A stretch of DNA of 64,000 nt from Amoeboaphelidium protococcarum. Taxonomy: Eukaryota; Aphelidiomycota; Aphelidea. The stretch is taken from the NCBI GenBank assembly GCA_023515745.1, contig JALECJ010000256.1, positions 124,001-188,000 of the forward strand, written 5' to 3'. Positions 35,162-48,566 of this stretch are shown piece by piece. The notes under the pieces are model-generated. The model ran no database searches, was not told the DNA's origin, and saw only the letters and a list, made by a program, of their open reading frames with translations. The translations under genes and the position numbers were made by a program. Each line of letters starts with the position of its first letter. Positions within the stretch are counted from its first letter, which is position 1.

Positions 35162-35490
35162 TTGTCTTGCGCCATAGTAATTTATGTAAAGTACTGTAAA
35201 ATTGTGCATTACTTTCTATCGCGTTTCATTGCCTTTTATGGCTGTTTCACTCTCGGTAGAGTTGCTGCCTGACTGTTTCGGATCTCTTATCGAATCGTTT
35301 TTAAAGCCTTGACGAGCGCGATTTCTTTGCCGTTTACAGCTTTCGTTCGTTCCCGTCGATTGAATCTCTTCTTGGTCGAACGCTAGTGTTTCTATTCTAT
35401 CTACACTTTACTCAAGTACTAATATTTAAAGTTATCACTCCTAATAACAACTTGTGATTCCATAACCGGATTATTTGTCTTTATAGGAAT
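35162..35490. other. Intergenic
   Basis: 329 bases with no supported gene; promoter of the following gene. Confidence 0.5.
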
Positions 35491-37380
35491 ATGGAGGATT
35501 ATAAAAAGTAAATTGCTGCCATATTCTTGGATAATAGGATCAGATTGTTGACAAAGTCGTAAGGCGCATTGACATAGTAGCACATTGCTGCTTTGAGAGC
35601 GAGTTTGTTGAAAGATTAAAGACTTTTGAAGCATCTGATTGAATTTTGTTTGCTCTGTGAATTTATCGAGGAAGCTATAGGTATCTACCGGAATGATTAC
35701 ACTAAGCTGGTTGATGGAGCACTTAACGTGACTGGTACGCTTCGGTTTATGATGCAGAATGCTGGTATAGTTGCTGAGACTAATGGTATGGATTGGGATT
35801 GCAAGTATAAGTCAATGATTAACCTGGATGTTAAGAGTAAAGATTATGAGTAAGTTCTGATGTGGCTTCGTGGGAAAGAAGTTGAATCTGCGGATCTAAC
35901 TGTTAAATCTCTGGGATTATCACGAAAAGTGGTTGATTCACGCAGTGTCAACACTCAATCTGCCCATGATATTAAACTGCAACTTTGGTCGGATATTGGT
36001 AATTCAAGTGCATTAAAGAGTTCTTCTCATCTTGCTTATAGAGGCAGCACGCCTAAATAACGCCGTTAACAGGCTAAGCGTAATCTGCCTTCCGATTTGG
36101 AGGACAACTAATACAATGATGAGGAGGAGGAAGTTGTCAGTGATTTTAACACACCGTCAGCCATTGATGCAAAGAAATAGGAGTAATTGAAAGTTGTGGA
36201 AGAGGCTAAGAGTTATGATTACAGTAAAGCTCCACCAGTTGATTTTTCATCATGGAAGAGTCCGTTCCATTCACTATCTTCTATAATTCCCTCCTTTTGG
36301 AAGTCGTCGTCATCATAGCCATATAGAATCAATAAGAGCGATGAGATATTCAGTAAGTCTGGACGTAAGAAGCTTAGAATGGTCAACAGTAGTGCTAAAA
36401 TGCAGTAATAGTCTATTCCTGAAGTAGATGATTCCTCGGAACTTTAGACTCAGGAAAGTAGTTAGATATTGGATGGTTTGAATGAGTAGACTGTCGTTGA
36501 GGGCGATGATGATGATTCCTTGCTGGTGGAAAATTAACAGTCTGTAGGCGATATTGAATAACCAAGTGCTACCAAGTCTGGTAGAAAGTCTCCTAGTCGC
36601 GGCTCCAAATCTCCCCGAAAGATTGGAAACTCTTTGCTGTTGGGTACCTCGTCGCCAGCTATGTAGTAGCAATCTTCTACTAGACGTGTCACTCGCAGTC
36701 AATCTCCTGCTAAGCTGTCGCATGATGATGTTAATTCCGAAGGTGATATGGTGGAAACTGAGGTCAAGACTGATTTACAGTAATCTGATGGAGACACTAT
36801 TCTGCATCTCAGTGCCAAGTTTAAGTCTCCGGCGGTGAAGAAAATCTCCGAGTTGTAGCAAAAGTCTAGTCCGTAATAATAATAAGATTCGTCTTAGCCG
36901 TCAGCTGGATCCTCATCTTCTCCTGGCCGTAAAAGTCCCTCCAGATCTCCACCCAGAAAGACAAAGCTGGGAGGTTACAATTCTAGTCCAAAAGCTCCGG
37001 ATGTAAGACCGTACACTAACTCTCCGGATAAACCTCTACCTTAGCGTAAAAGATTGCCTATAAGAACCAGTTTGAATGCTGAGAAGAAGAATGAAGATGC
37101 CTCCGGTACTCCCGAGTAGTAGAAGGAACAGACTTAATAAAAGAAGGGTAAAGGTGAAGGTAGAAGCAAGACTGAGAGTCCAAAGAGATAGAGAGTTCAC
37201 AGCACTCCTCATCCTAGAAGGGGTCGTGGCGCGTCAGTAGAGAACTTTGTCGATTAGACACCCAAGTCTAGTCGTCCAGTGGAAACTCCTCCTTCTATGC
37301 ACATGGTGACAAGATCAATGCGTAAAAGATAAGCATCATCCCTGTCTCAGACTGACGATAGCCAAGATGGAGATGAATGA
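35491..37380 (+). CDS. Orphan protein with helical N-terminus and basic Ser/Pro-rich tail
   Basis: 629 residues from ATG 35491 to TGA 37378-37380, intronless. Residues 1-150 are helical and hydrophobic-heptad-like (HLIEFCLLCEFIEEAIGIYRNDY). The middle has an acidic patch (DNQYNDEEEEVVSD) and an APPVDFSSWKSPFH stretch. From ~330 on it is Ser/Pro/Lys/Arg/Gln-rich with many SPR, SPGRKSPS and TPK sites, suggesting a phosphorylated, possibly nuclear or chromatin-associated protein. I do not recognise it. Many UAR codons sit in the tail. Confidence 0.75.
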
Positions 37381-37513
37381 ACATTAAGTAGATCTGAATT
37401 AAAGTAAAGTGAAAAACATACAGATACTATAAAAATATCACTATGAATGTATTGACTAGCAAAGTTCAACTAATTAATTAAACTCGCACCAGTAATATAT
37501 CTAATCAAAGCAA

Positions 37514-37870
37514 TCAGTTCTAGATGGTGACTTCAACCTCCACACCAGGCTCAATAGCGATGGAAGTGATCTGCTTGACAATCTCAGATGGACTGTTCAA
37601 ATCAATCAGACGCTTGTGGATTCTCATCTCATAGCGATCCCAGGTGTTGGTACCCTCACCACAAGGAGACTTTCTGGTGGTGACACGCAGAGTCTTGGTA
37701 GGCATACGCACAGGACCCTTGACCGCCAGCTCCTTATCCTTGGCACGGTTGATCAGATCAGAAGAGACCTTCTCCAGAGCCTTGACATTACGCGAGGTCA
37801 GAGTAATTCTAATCTTGTGAGACTTGACTTCCTCCTCGTAACCTTGCTTCTCGTTCTTTTCAGGATTCAT
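37514..37870 (-). CDS. RPS20: Small ribosomal subunit protein uS10 (RPS20)
   Basis: 118 residues from ATG 37870 to TGA 37514-37516. It is the full eukaryotic uS10: [47 protein letters not shown], the [15 protein letters not shown] core and [11 protein letters not shown]. After VTI comes TAG read as Gln and then Asn, giving a terminal QN; under the standard code the protein would stop at TAG. Codon use is strongly biased (AAG, ATC, GAG, CTC), as expected for a highly expressed gene. A pyrimidine/purine-rich promoter lies upstream. Confidence 0.97.
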
Positions 37871-38278
37871 ATTGATGATATATTTTTAGTTAGTTTCTAT
37901 ATGTATATTAAAGCTAATTGCCGAGATGTAAATTAGGATTTTACAGACGCTGAGCAATTACTGGGAAAAAGGCGGTGAGAGGCAACGAACTTCACTCAAA
38001 ACTTTTTTCAACCTTAGCGAAATCTCTTCCAGCAATTTATAATCTCTCTCTCTCTTCACTGAAACGCGTCGCTTCGGTTGGAGATGGGCTTTGATTGATT
38101 TTCTTCTTCCTCCTCTAAGCAGAGCAGCCAATCAGATTTCAGCATTGATCTCTCTCTCTCTCTGTTTCTGGTGGCTGCTTTCTCTCTCTGTCTCTCTCTG
38201 TTACTGCTCAGATAATATCTTGTTTAATTGCTGTGCCGTGATATCTTCATTATATTGCAGTTTATCAGTCTCTTTTAT
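37871..38278. promoter_or_regulatory. Divergent promoter with CT tracts
   Basis: 408 bases between divergent uS10 and Myb genes. Several (CT)n runs lie at about 38043-38056 and 38150-38204. An ACGCGTCGC element sits at about 38065. CT/GA tracts are common in fungal promoters; any factor is unknown. Confidence 0.5.
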
Positions 38279-39938
38279 ATGGCTCAAAGCTCCTCTTAAC
38301 AACAGCAGGAATAATACCTGCAGCCATCTGATGCTCCAATGCATGAAAAATGGTACACAAAGAAGGTAGAATTTGAGGCTCTGGAGGCTTCTCATGGTAT
38401 CAAAGTAAGAAGAGGCTAATTTACTGTAACTGAAGACATTCTACTGAAGGCGTAAGTTGATAGATTTGTGGCTGAGAATGGCTTGAGCATTGATGACTTT
38501 TATGATATGATTGGTGGCAGAGCTGGTGGTAATGGTAAGACGCGTCAGTCGAAACAAGAACGCGATCGTTTCTGGAAGATCATTGCCGCGCCTTTTCCGA
38601 CGCGTCCTCTTCAGTCTGTGTTTCATCGTGTGAAACGTCTGTATCATCCTCTGAATCAAGTAATTGATCCTGAGTAAATCATTGCTGCCGTTTCTGCTTC
38701 TGATAGCAATATTGATGCTGAAGCTCTACGTGCTTTAAAGACTCGCGGTTGGTCCAAAGAGGATTTGAAGCAGTTGGTGGATCTTGTGACTCAGCACGGT
38801 ACAGAGTGGTAGAAGATTGGTGAGTTGATGAACAGAATGCCTGAAAATTGTCGCTCCAGATACAAGGCAATCAGGGAGAAAGAGTTGGGTGCATAGCAGT
38901 CTATGGGTCGCGTCTCTTGGTCATCTGACGATGAACTGCTACTGCTCGAAGTAATTCTTAAGCATCTGGCGGAGAATTATCAGGTCAACCTCCTGAATGG
39001 CGGGGATTCAATCAAAGTGCACGACTTTGTTCGTTTGGTTAAGAAGAAGGTTCGTGAATGGTCGCTGTTGGAGAAGTTGTATGCTAATCGTAATCCTGTG
39101 GATGCGAGAATTTCAGAGAATTTGAGAAGCAAGTGGAAGCATTACATGCAACCTGTCTTTATGAATATCTATTCCGAGCGCTAGGTGGCCCAGGATGAAG
39201 TTGTCACCCTTTAAAGCCTATTAGACTAGTTTCACGATTGGATGAGGATGCAAAATTGGACTATCGAGATGGATCAACTTTTGATATAAAGGTAAGCATT
39301 TTTAATTCTGCTCTGTGATCTCATTCAGTTGTCGTCGAGATATGCATCTTAATAAGGCATTGAAATGGACCATCACCATTTTAATGTAAAGAAAGATGCC
39401 ACATCAAAATGAAGGATTCAAAGTTTGGTGTCATCCTATCAATGATGCATTGGACTGCCGTATCTTTTCGACATTTTTGTATTATTCACATATTATTACG
39501 TGTAATACTGAGACGATGCTGATATGATTGCAGAGCAGAGTTTATAATTTGTACTGATTTATTATGATTTTTATATTGTGTAGTATCCGTGAAAAGTTTC
39601 CTACTGCAGTCTTTCTGGGTGATGTTATTTGGGCTCGCATCCAAGACTATCCTCAGTTCGCTAGTGTCAGTCAGCGTGACATCATCAAAAGATTTAAAAA
39701 GTTGTTGAAGGCTTGCGATTTAGTTAAACGTAAAGACTTGCTGCTGGAATCAACGCTGAACAAAATCAATGAATTTCTCTCCGGACAAACTGGATCTTCA
39801 ACGTCCTCCTCTCTTTACAGGACTCGCGGCTTGGCTCTGTCCTCCTCGCGTCGCGTCAAGAAGTTTCGCAGTCAATCTGAGTTTAAAAGCACCGAATTTG
39901 TATATGATAGTGATGATGATGATGATGAGGAGGATTGA
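38279..39938 (+). CDS. REB1/TTF1-like Myb-domain DNA-binding protein, two exons
   Basis: Exons 38279-39291 and 39584-39938 (455 residues) with an unusually long 292-nt intron. Myb/SANT repeats occur at ~90-130 (FWKIIAAPFPTRPLQSVFHRVKRLY) and ~160-210 (GWSKEDLKQLVDLVTQHGTEWQKIGELM, MPENCRSRYKAI). A third is at ~220-300 (WSSDDELLLLEVI...), the arrangement of Reb1, TTF1 and DMTF1. In fungi these bind rDNA terminators and promoters. The second exon encodes a basic tail (RRVKKFRSQSEF) ending in a Asp/Glu run. ATG 38279 is the first in frame after a Gln-rich leader. Confidence 0.78.
39292..39583 (+). other. Long intron of the Myb gene
   Basis: GTAAGC donor and TGTGTAG acceptor; the flanking frame joins cleanly. 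At 292 nt it is four to five times longer than every other intron here. It contains an ATGATGC element near 39449 and a CTGA near 39512, roughly in C/D-box arrangement, but no terminal stem is convincing. Confidence 0.6.
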
Positions 39939-40191
39939 ATAAGTTAGTTTTCTTTTCTGAATGTCGTTTTTACTAATGGCAACTTTATGACGATGTTGCG
40001 ACAAATGCGTTGACTCTTATTAACCAATCTGAGACGTTCAAGACAATTGTGATTGGGTGGTGTCGAAATGAAATATAACCTGATTGCCGGATCAATCTTG
40101 GCGCCTGGATGGGTATTTCTTCTAGTCCATTTCTTTACCTGATAATCACTGTTATATTTACTGTATTATATCTCTATAACTATCATCAATA

Positions 40192-42459
40192 ATGGAAGGT
40201 GACAGTAGCAGGTTTCCTAGCAAGACATCAACGCTGTTGGCTAACAAGAGATTCCTCCAGCGAAACAGCCCGAGCCGCGCAATATCTTCTAGATCATCAT
40301 CGCTGTCTAAAGAAAATCAGCATTCATCTTCTGCTGGCACTCAGTCTTTGGCGCAAGAGGTGCTCAGTCGTAAAAGAAGCAAAGATTTGCAGAATGCTGC
40401 CAAGCTATCAGACTCTGGGAAGGATCAAACTACACCTGCGACACCTCGTTCACGACTGTCCAAGTATGGCGCGGGTAATCAGAAATAGCCTAATCAGGTG
40501 TACATCCACACCACGCCAAGAAGAGCGTCCATTGTGCGTAAAAGTATGGCTGATGGTGTACTTCCTGCTTATCTGCTCTATTCTACTGAGAATGGCGCCG
40601 AGTAGCGTTTCGACCTGACGCGCGAGTCGTACACTGTTGGACGCCGCGATGATCGCGATATCGTATTGTAGTGTCAGTAAATTAGTAAATATCATTGCAC
40701 TTTAGACAAGACTCAGGATGGCTGGCTCATTACTGATAACAATTCTGCTAATCACGTGTATATTAATGATGTCAGAATCAATGAGCCTACCATTCTCAGA
40801 TAAGATGATGAGATTCTACTTGGCTCGGTCAGGTTGACTTTCCATGCTCAGGTTGATGTGAATCCGCGTAATTGGAGAAAATCTATACAATCTCATCCAG
40901 CGTTTGTCGGCTAGGTAAGTGAGGATGAGGAAGAGCAAGACACTGATGGAGATAACTTGCTTGATCCTCATGCTCTTCCGATCAATTCACCAACGTAATC
41001 TGCAGGCAATGTTCTATCAGACTACGCTGATCGTCTCTCGAAGATCAGTGTTCAAAGCAGATCAAGTGCGGGTGGTAGCGCCAAGGAGCGTCCTCTCAGC
41101 GATATAAAGAATATCAATCTGGTCACCATTTTACCGTCTGAGCGCAAATATGAAGAGACGTTGACAGTGCGCACAGAGTTGACCAGTGATCCGTCTGGTT
41201 AGGATTTTCGTAAAGCGGATGAAATTACCGATATTGATACGCTGAAGAATGATTATGAAAAGCTGCGTCTGGCTTATGAGCTATCCAAACTCAGTCTTAA
41301 TGATCTTGATATCAATGAGATTCTCGAACGCACGCTTGATATCATGTTTTCTGTGCTGCCAGTTGATCGCGGTGTAGTAATGTTAGTCGATCGTAAAACG
41401 TCCATCTTGACCATTGACAAGGTGAAGTTGCGTAACATTAAAGGTATCGATAAGAAGGAGATTCTGTTGAGTAATACAGTGCTGAAGAAGGTGGTTAACA
41501 CTAAAACTTGCGTAATTACTAGCGATGCTTTCCAAGATCCCTTGCTTGGCCAGGCTGAATCGATTGCTCGTGGTATGATCCGCTCAGTGATTTGCGTCCC
41601 TCTTATTGCTCATGATCAAGTTCACGGTATACTCCACTTGGACTCTCAGAATAAAATTAATGCTTTCGCCGAAAAGGACCTTCAGCTGGTAAAGTCTATT
41701 GCTAATCAGGCCGCCATTGCTCTTGAGAATTGCAAGCTGATCAAGGATATCGAGAAGGAGGTGACTATTCGTGAGAACTTAGGCCGTTTCCTCCCACCTC
41801 ACGTTATTGATAAAGTTATATCCACTGGTGAAGAGCCTGTAAAGAAGGGTGGTCGCCATACTAAGGGCACTATCCTCTTTGCTGACATTCGTGGATTTAC
41901 AAGATTGAGTGAGGACAGATCCCCTCAGGAGATTGTGGACCTGTTGAATGATTTCTTTGAACGTCTGGTGAAGATTGTTTTCAAGTATGATGGTGTCCTT
42001 GATAAGTATATCGGAGACTGTTTGATGGCTGCATTTGGTACCCTGAATGAAGAGCCAGATGAGAGAGATGTCAGGAATGCTGTATGTGCCGCCATGGAAT
42101 TTAAAGTTGCCATTAGTGAAATGAATATGGATCGCGTCAATAACGGCAAGGAGCCAATCTCTATTGGTGTTGGCTTGAACACTGGTGGTCTGATTGCCGG
42201 TTACATTGGATCATCGCAGAGATTGGAGTATACCTCTATAGGAGATACTGTGAATACGGCGTCCAGAATATGCTCTATGGCTTCATCTAATCAGGTGCTC
42301 ATCTCACAAAACACCTACAATGAGGTGAGCAAATACGTTGACGCGCGCTTTGTCGACAAGAAGCTATTTAAAGGCAAAACTGAAGAGGTGGCTGTGTACG
42401 AAGTTGTTAATATTAACGAAGGGTATCCTCAATCTGTCCTGCGTAAATTGTCTGAATGA
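40192..42459 (+). CDS. FHA-GAF-class III adenylate/guanylate cyclase
   Basis: 755 residues from ATG 40192 to TGA 42457-42459. After a Ser-rich leader, an FHA domain (~140-215: YTVGRRDDRDIVL, ISKYHCTL, NHVYIND) is followed by an acidic linker. A GAF domain follows (~365-520: DRGVVMLVDRKTS, VVNTKTCVITSDA, SVICVPLIAHDQVHGILHLDS). The class III catalytic domain (~555-720) has metal aspartates in TILFADIRGFT and KYIGDCLMAAFG, plus a K...T substrate pair (LDKYIGD, LEYTSIGDTVNTASRI) and the transition-state Asn/Arg. The K/T pair points to cAMP synthesis. It is soluble, with no membrane segment. This architecture is typical of bacteria (cyanobacteria, myxobacteria). FHA would read phosphothreonine and GAF a small ligand. 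Confidence 0.94.
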
Positions 42460-42704
42460 TGATGATGATGGTGTCTTGTGAATGTTCAATATAATTTCTT
42501 AAATACAGTACTGTATACGAGTTTTGATTATCTTGCATAGACTTTTTGCACCTTTTCTTAGTTCTACTACCAACCACTTATAAAAATATAACTTTATTCA
42601 GATAAACACTTCACTATACCGTCTGTAAACAATTATAATCTCATGGAGTTTCATATGCGCCGGTGAGTGACGATCCCCTGAAGTTCTCATGAATTTGCGA
42701 TAAG

Positions 42705-45311
42705 ATGTCGTTGTCGCTCTTGGTAGTTCTTTCATTATTGGGTCAAGAGAATACCATAGAGAGAAATCATTATTATTCGGGAAAGTCGAATATGATTGTG
42801 TATTAGAAGTTGCTGATGTATTTACTCGTCATTGCTATTTTAATTGTTGCTGTGTTGTAAAGTGGACGCGTCAATGGGAAGCAGTTCACCTTTGCCTAAC
42901 AAAACCCGCATTCTATTCACCAAGCTGCCTCTTCTCTTGGCGATTAGTTTATTATTGACAGCGATCCGAAATTGAAAGCAGCCATGTCAGACTAGAATCG
43001 CTTAGGTGTTAGTTATAATGAAAGTACAAGGATATTCCATATCAGGATGTAATAGAGCAGTTATGTGATTAGAGTGACTGAGGATGGCTAGCTTGAGAAC
43101 CTGCATTGGGGAGGTCCAGTAGAATCTGCGGATGATATCTAATACTTGAATAAAGATTATGAGGCTAAATCGTTTGATGCTGGTAATAAGAATGCTCGTC
43201 TCTCGGAGTATAGCGACTATGGTACAGGTGATTACAGAATACCCTCTTTCAGATTGAAGTACTCTGACGATGGATCATTCGTATCATCCATTCGCTATCT
43301 TAATCACTCCATCGGGGACCATGTGGATATACCAGACTATATTCCACACTTTAGATCTAATGTGAATGGAAGCGACTCTGGCAATACTATTCATTAACGT
43401 TAATAATAAGTGTTGACCATCTGGATGTAAGATTAATTGAAGGGTCTCACAGTCAAACTTGTGTATCAAGCATTTTTGGATCTGAATCTGATTGCTAGAC
43501 ACGTTGAAATAATCAATAATGGTCATCATGATGTGACGCTGCATGAAATCAATAGCTTTACCGCTGATCTTCCTCCTGCTTCGTATGATGGGCCGTATCA
43601 TTTCACTCATCTGAGTGGAAGTTGGGGTAGAGAACGGTAAATGGTAAGTCATAAGTTGGACCTGGGTGTAGTGGGGATTGAGAGTAGACGCGGTGCAAGT
43701 AGCAGCCAGCATAATCCATTCATGGTAGTTTCCAGAGGAGAGTTGAACGAAAACTTTGGTGAGCATTACGCATTCGCTCTTGTCTATGCCTCGTCGTTCA
43801 AGGCTCAGGTAGAGATTAATCAGTATCAGACACTCAGAGTGCAAATGGGAATTCATCCAGAGACTTTTGAATGGACTTTGAAGCCTGGCGAGTAATTCCA
43901 GAGTCCATAGTCTTTGCTTGGATATTCATAGAATGGTATGGGCCCATTGTCTCGAGATATGCATAGATTGATTAGACGGGCCATACTACCATCCACTAAT
44001 CAGAGTATCTGGTCACCAGAGAAGCCACGTCCTGTACTTGTCAATTCATGGGAGGCAATGTATTTCTTTTGCAGTGAGGAGGCTATTATGGAGCGGCTAG
44101 TGGAACCTGCCACTAAACTTGGTATTGACATGGTGGTTCTTGATGACGGCTGGTTCTTGAACAGGAATGATGATAAACATTCACTGGGCGATTGGTTCGT
44201 AGACAAGGACAAGTTCCCTAATGGTCTGGATGGTTTGAGTAAGAAGATTCATGATAAAGGACTATTGTTTGGCATTTGGATGGAACCTGAAATGGTTAGT
44301 GTATAGAGTCGACTTTATCAGGAGCATCCAGACTGGTGTCTTCATGTTAATGGCCGTAATAGAACTGAATCGCGTAATCAGCTCGTCTTGGATCTAAGTC
44401 GCGTTGAAGTGCAAGATTTCATTGTCTAATCTGTGAGCCGTGTGCTGAGGGAGAGCAGCGCCGACTATCTCAAGTGGGACTTTAATCGTGACCTTACAGA
44501 GATTGGCAGCAATTTGATGGGTGCCGAGAATCAGGGTAAAGTTCTTCATATGTGGACACTTGGCTTGTATAAGGTGTTCCATAGGCTGACTTCTGCATTC
44601 CCGCATGTCTTATTTGAGACTTGTTCCGGTGGCGGAAATCGGTATGATTTGGCAATGATGTACTACTCCAGTCAGATATGGACTAGTGATAATACTGACG
44701 CAATCGCTCGTACCTAGATACAATGGGGAAGCAGTCTTGCGTATCCGTTCAATGTGATGTCTGCGCATGTATCTGCGGTGCCTAATCACCAGTTGTAGAG
44801 AAGCACACCGCTGAGTAGTCGTCATTTTGTGGCCATGTCCGGAATGCTGGGATATGAGTTGGATCTGGCGGCATTGGATGAAAGAGAGTAGGAGGCTATC
44901 AAAAAGTACATTCAGCTGTACAAGTCCGTTGTGGAGCCTGTCGTTCTTAATGGAGATTTGTACCGTCTGAGCAGTCCGTTCCCGTAAGCGCGCGTAAATC
45001 AAGTGCCATAATTGTCCTCGTGGATGGTTGTGCTTCCTGATAAGACACAGGCTGTGGTTTATTCAATTTTGGTATCGTGGCATGAACTCATTAGTAGATC
45101 CCATCGTATTAAACTGCAAGGTTTAGATGCAAAACTGAGTTACAAAGTTGTAATGTATCAGCGCTAATTTGCTTCCGTCAGTGTTCCATCCTTTAAAGCG
45201 GTGCAATTGGGGACTCGTCACGGATCTACTTTGATGAATGCGGGTCTTATTGTAGAGTTGCTCGCTGATGCTGATGCTTTCCTATTTCATCTGCAGATAG
45301 TGTCATCATGA
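42705..45311 (+). CDS. Membrane-anchored GH36 alpha-galactosidase
   Basis: 868 residues from ATG 42705 to TGA 45309-45311. Residues ~30-50 ([16 protein letters not shown]) form a signal anchor; the rest is lumenal/extracellular. GH36 landmarks: the N-terminal beta domain, [34 protein letters not shown] and [12 protein letters not shown]. The nucleophile is in [12 protein letters not shown] (~593), then [11 protein letters not shown], and the acid/base Asp is in [10 protein letters not shown] (~660). It hydrolyses terminal alpha-galactosides such as melibiose and raffinose. This long bacterial-type form also occurs in fungi. A membrane anchor is atypical. Confidence 0.92.
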
Positions 45312-45489
45312 ATAAACTAAAGTTGAATTATTAATGCATTTAGATATCTTTTTTTTGTGGAAGGTTTTTATGAACAACTTTATAGTAAAGTATATTTAAG
45401 AGAAGCCTATGCTTCATCTCCCGCGTCCTTCCTTTCCTCTTGAACTTTAACGTTAGCGAAACTTTAAATTCCTTATTAGGTAGTGTTGA

Positions 45490-46181
<692 letters not shown>

Positions 46182-46379
46182 TATCCCATCTTCATCATGT
46201 TCATGTTCTCTAATATATATATTATCGTTTGATTGTTATTCCATGTCGCTAGACTGAATACATAATCTAATTTTGATGAAAGCAAAGTGGCACAAATCGC
46301 TTTAGAAAATGCAAATTAAAAATGCAAATTATAATTCTATAGTACCGTGCCACTCACTGCCGAAATATCAATATTTAAA

Positions 46380-48566
46380 TCATTCATCCAAGATTGGCAT
46401 AAATCCAACCGTTTTCTCGCGCTTCTTTTTATACTTTTAATTGTTGTTATTAATATTACTGTTATTATTATCAACTCCACTCGGTATGGAAGCAGAGCTC
46501 TCTTATTACGGGTATTGCTACTAATTGTGCGCAGAGTGCTGCCTATGGAGACCAGACGCAGAGACATCCTTTTGTTGCTGAGCAGACATTTGCGCAGAAG
46601 TACTCGAGCTACTACGGACGCGTTTCTTTATTACTGACGACTTCATACTGATGGGCCTAATGACATTATGCAGTTTATAATACAGACCACAAGCATTGCA
46701 CCAGTTCTCACCGTGTGGGCCTTTTCTCCACAATGGTGTCACCTAAGTCTGACAATTATGACACATATCATTGTTATTGATGACATTGCTACTACTACTG
46801 CTACTACCACGACCGGAACTACCAATCTGGGGTCGCTCTGTCGCATAAGACATTTTAGTCATGGCTGACAGACTTCTCACGCGAGAGCTCTAATTCTTCA
46901 CTCTGGACACCAAATGATTTGGGTTCACACTCTGATGCACGACAGTGTAGTCTTGATCATTATATGACAGAGCTGCAGGCGCCTGTTCATCTTCTTCTTC
47001 ATCAGAACTAACTCTGCTTGAGACATCATCATCATCAATATCCACTATTGCCTACTCGTCTTACTCTTCTTTTACCTGGCCAAAGTCACTATCTGATTCC
47101 TTCTTAATGATTTTACCTTTCTTATTGTCAGACTGAGAGCTGTTCCGAAGCTGCAATTAATCAAACTATGTGTATGTGCCCAGCTTGGCAAAGCTTGGCT
47201 TGACAGATGTCTTGCGCGACTGTTACGTATTACTTGATTCAACTTTTCTTAATGGATTTGGAAGCACCGTAGAGCTTTGTTGTGGAGAAGCATTCTATCT
47301 GGAGAACATCTAGACGCAATCATTACAGAGGATGATAACTGGAGTAGTGAATGATTTATGCCAAAGACAGGATGAGATCACTTTGCAACTATAGCACATA
47401 AGCGACAATGGTCGCGTTTTAATAAACTAAGACTATAATAGCGTATCACCCTGCAACGATTGTTAACCGCTACTTTGTAACGGATCAACAATAGATAAAG
47501 ATTGTGGCAATGATTAAGTCATCTTCTCAGTACCAGCACCAATATTCGCCAGCGAAATTTAGCGTTCAAGCTGCATTTAATAGAGAGCATTCAATTGCTA
47601 AGATTACAATCTTTACTGCTACTGCTACTATTAATTCTGCATCTACCATAAATTGCTCAACTACTAATCAATCAGGGACTATTAAGATTATTATGGAATC
47701 TATTAAGGCAATGATAATGATGTCTACAACTATGCGGAACTTCCAGTGACTGTAGAATACAGGGAGTGATGCATCTAATTCTCAACATGATCCAGCAGAG
47801 CAAAATCCTGATCATCAATGCCTATAGTCTACAAGATACTATCCAAAACTTTTGTATCAGATCCCTTGAGCATCTTTTAGAGTTAAGACTACTGAATAGA
47901 AACTTAAGCAACTGCAGAATTAGATATCTGGGGTGTCAAACAGTGGAGAGCAGTTTAATTGCTCAGCATGGCATACGTCGCAGGGTTGTCATGACTAAAC
48001 TCGGTCGTCGCTTAGCAAAGCTCTTGATGCCGTCCGCTTGTCTGCTGACTCTGTGCGGGGGAAGCAGAGAGTTCAATATTAGCGCGTTGCTATGACAACT
48101 CTTGTTACAAAAGACCACGGTCTGGACTTTTAGACTTTCTGTTTCGGGATAATCTCTATCGCGCCGCGTCCACAGTTTGATCTTGAGCATCAATTGATTT
48201 TTTCGATGATAAAGTTGTCGTCTACTCTCCCCCATCATTATCATCGCCCGCTCTGTGTGGCTGAGTTTGAACAGAGCCAGGAACTGCGGAGCGGTTCTGA
48301 GCATGTTTAGTCATCGAAGCGGTATCAACGACTTCACTATTATCAATACTTTCACCTTTTTTCTACTTAAACATTATTCGCCAAGCCATATTCTCCAACC
48401 TAAGAGACTCTGTTCCAAACAGACTAGCAGTTTTGCTGTGTAATCTCCACGTTGTCTCTGCACTCTCGCTCGACTTTCGCAACTTTGATCTATACGATTC
48501 CACCTTGTCGTCACCATCATCGTTATCACTGTTGGAATAGAAATTAACATCCCGCTGCTAATTCAT
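46380..48566 (-). CDS. GATA transcription factor, AreA/NIT2-like, with an extra divergent finger
   Basis: 728 residues from ATG 48566 to TGA 46380-46382, intronless. Residues ~45-70 contain [13 protein letters not shown]...[11 protein letters not shown], matching the fungal GATA N-terminal domain (DUF1752) of AreA-type regulators. The C-terminal finger (~600-645) is intact: CHNC...[29 protein letters not shown] then [10 protein letters not shown], the fungal RPLSLKTDVIKKR tail. At ~390-425 lies a second, divergent CYSC...CLWHKS...LCNDC finger. The rest is Gln/Ser/Asn-rich with acidic patches (DIDDDDVSS). It is likely a nitrogen- or nutrient-responsive activator. Confidence 0.93.

Noticed and set aside
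43284-43856. 190-residue minus-strand frame
   Set aside because: It is antisense to the conserved GH36 alpha-galactosidase and has no motif of its own.
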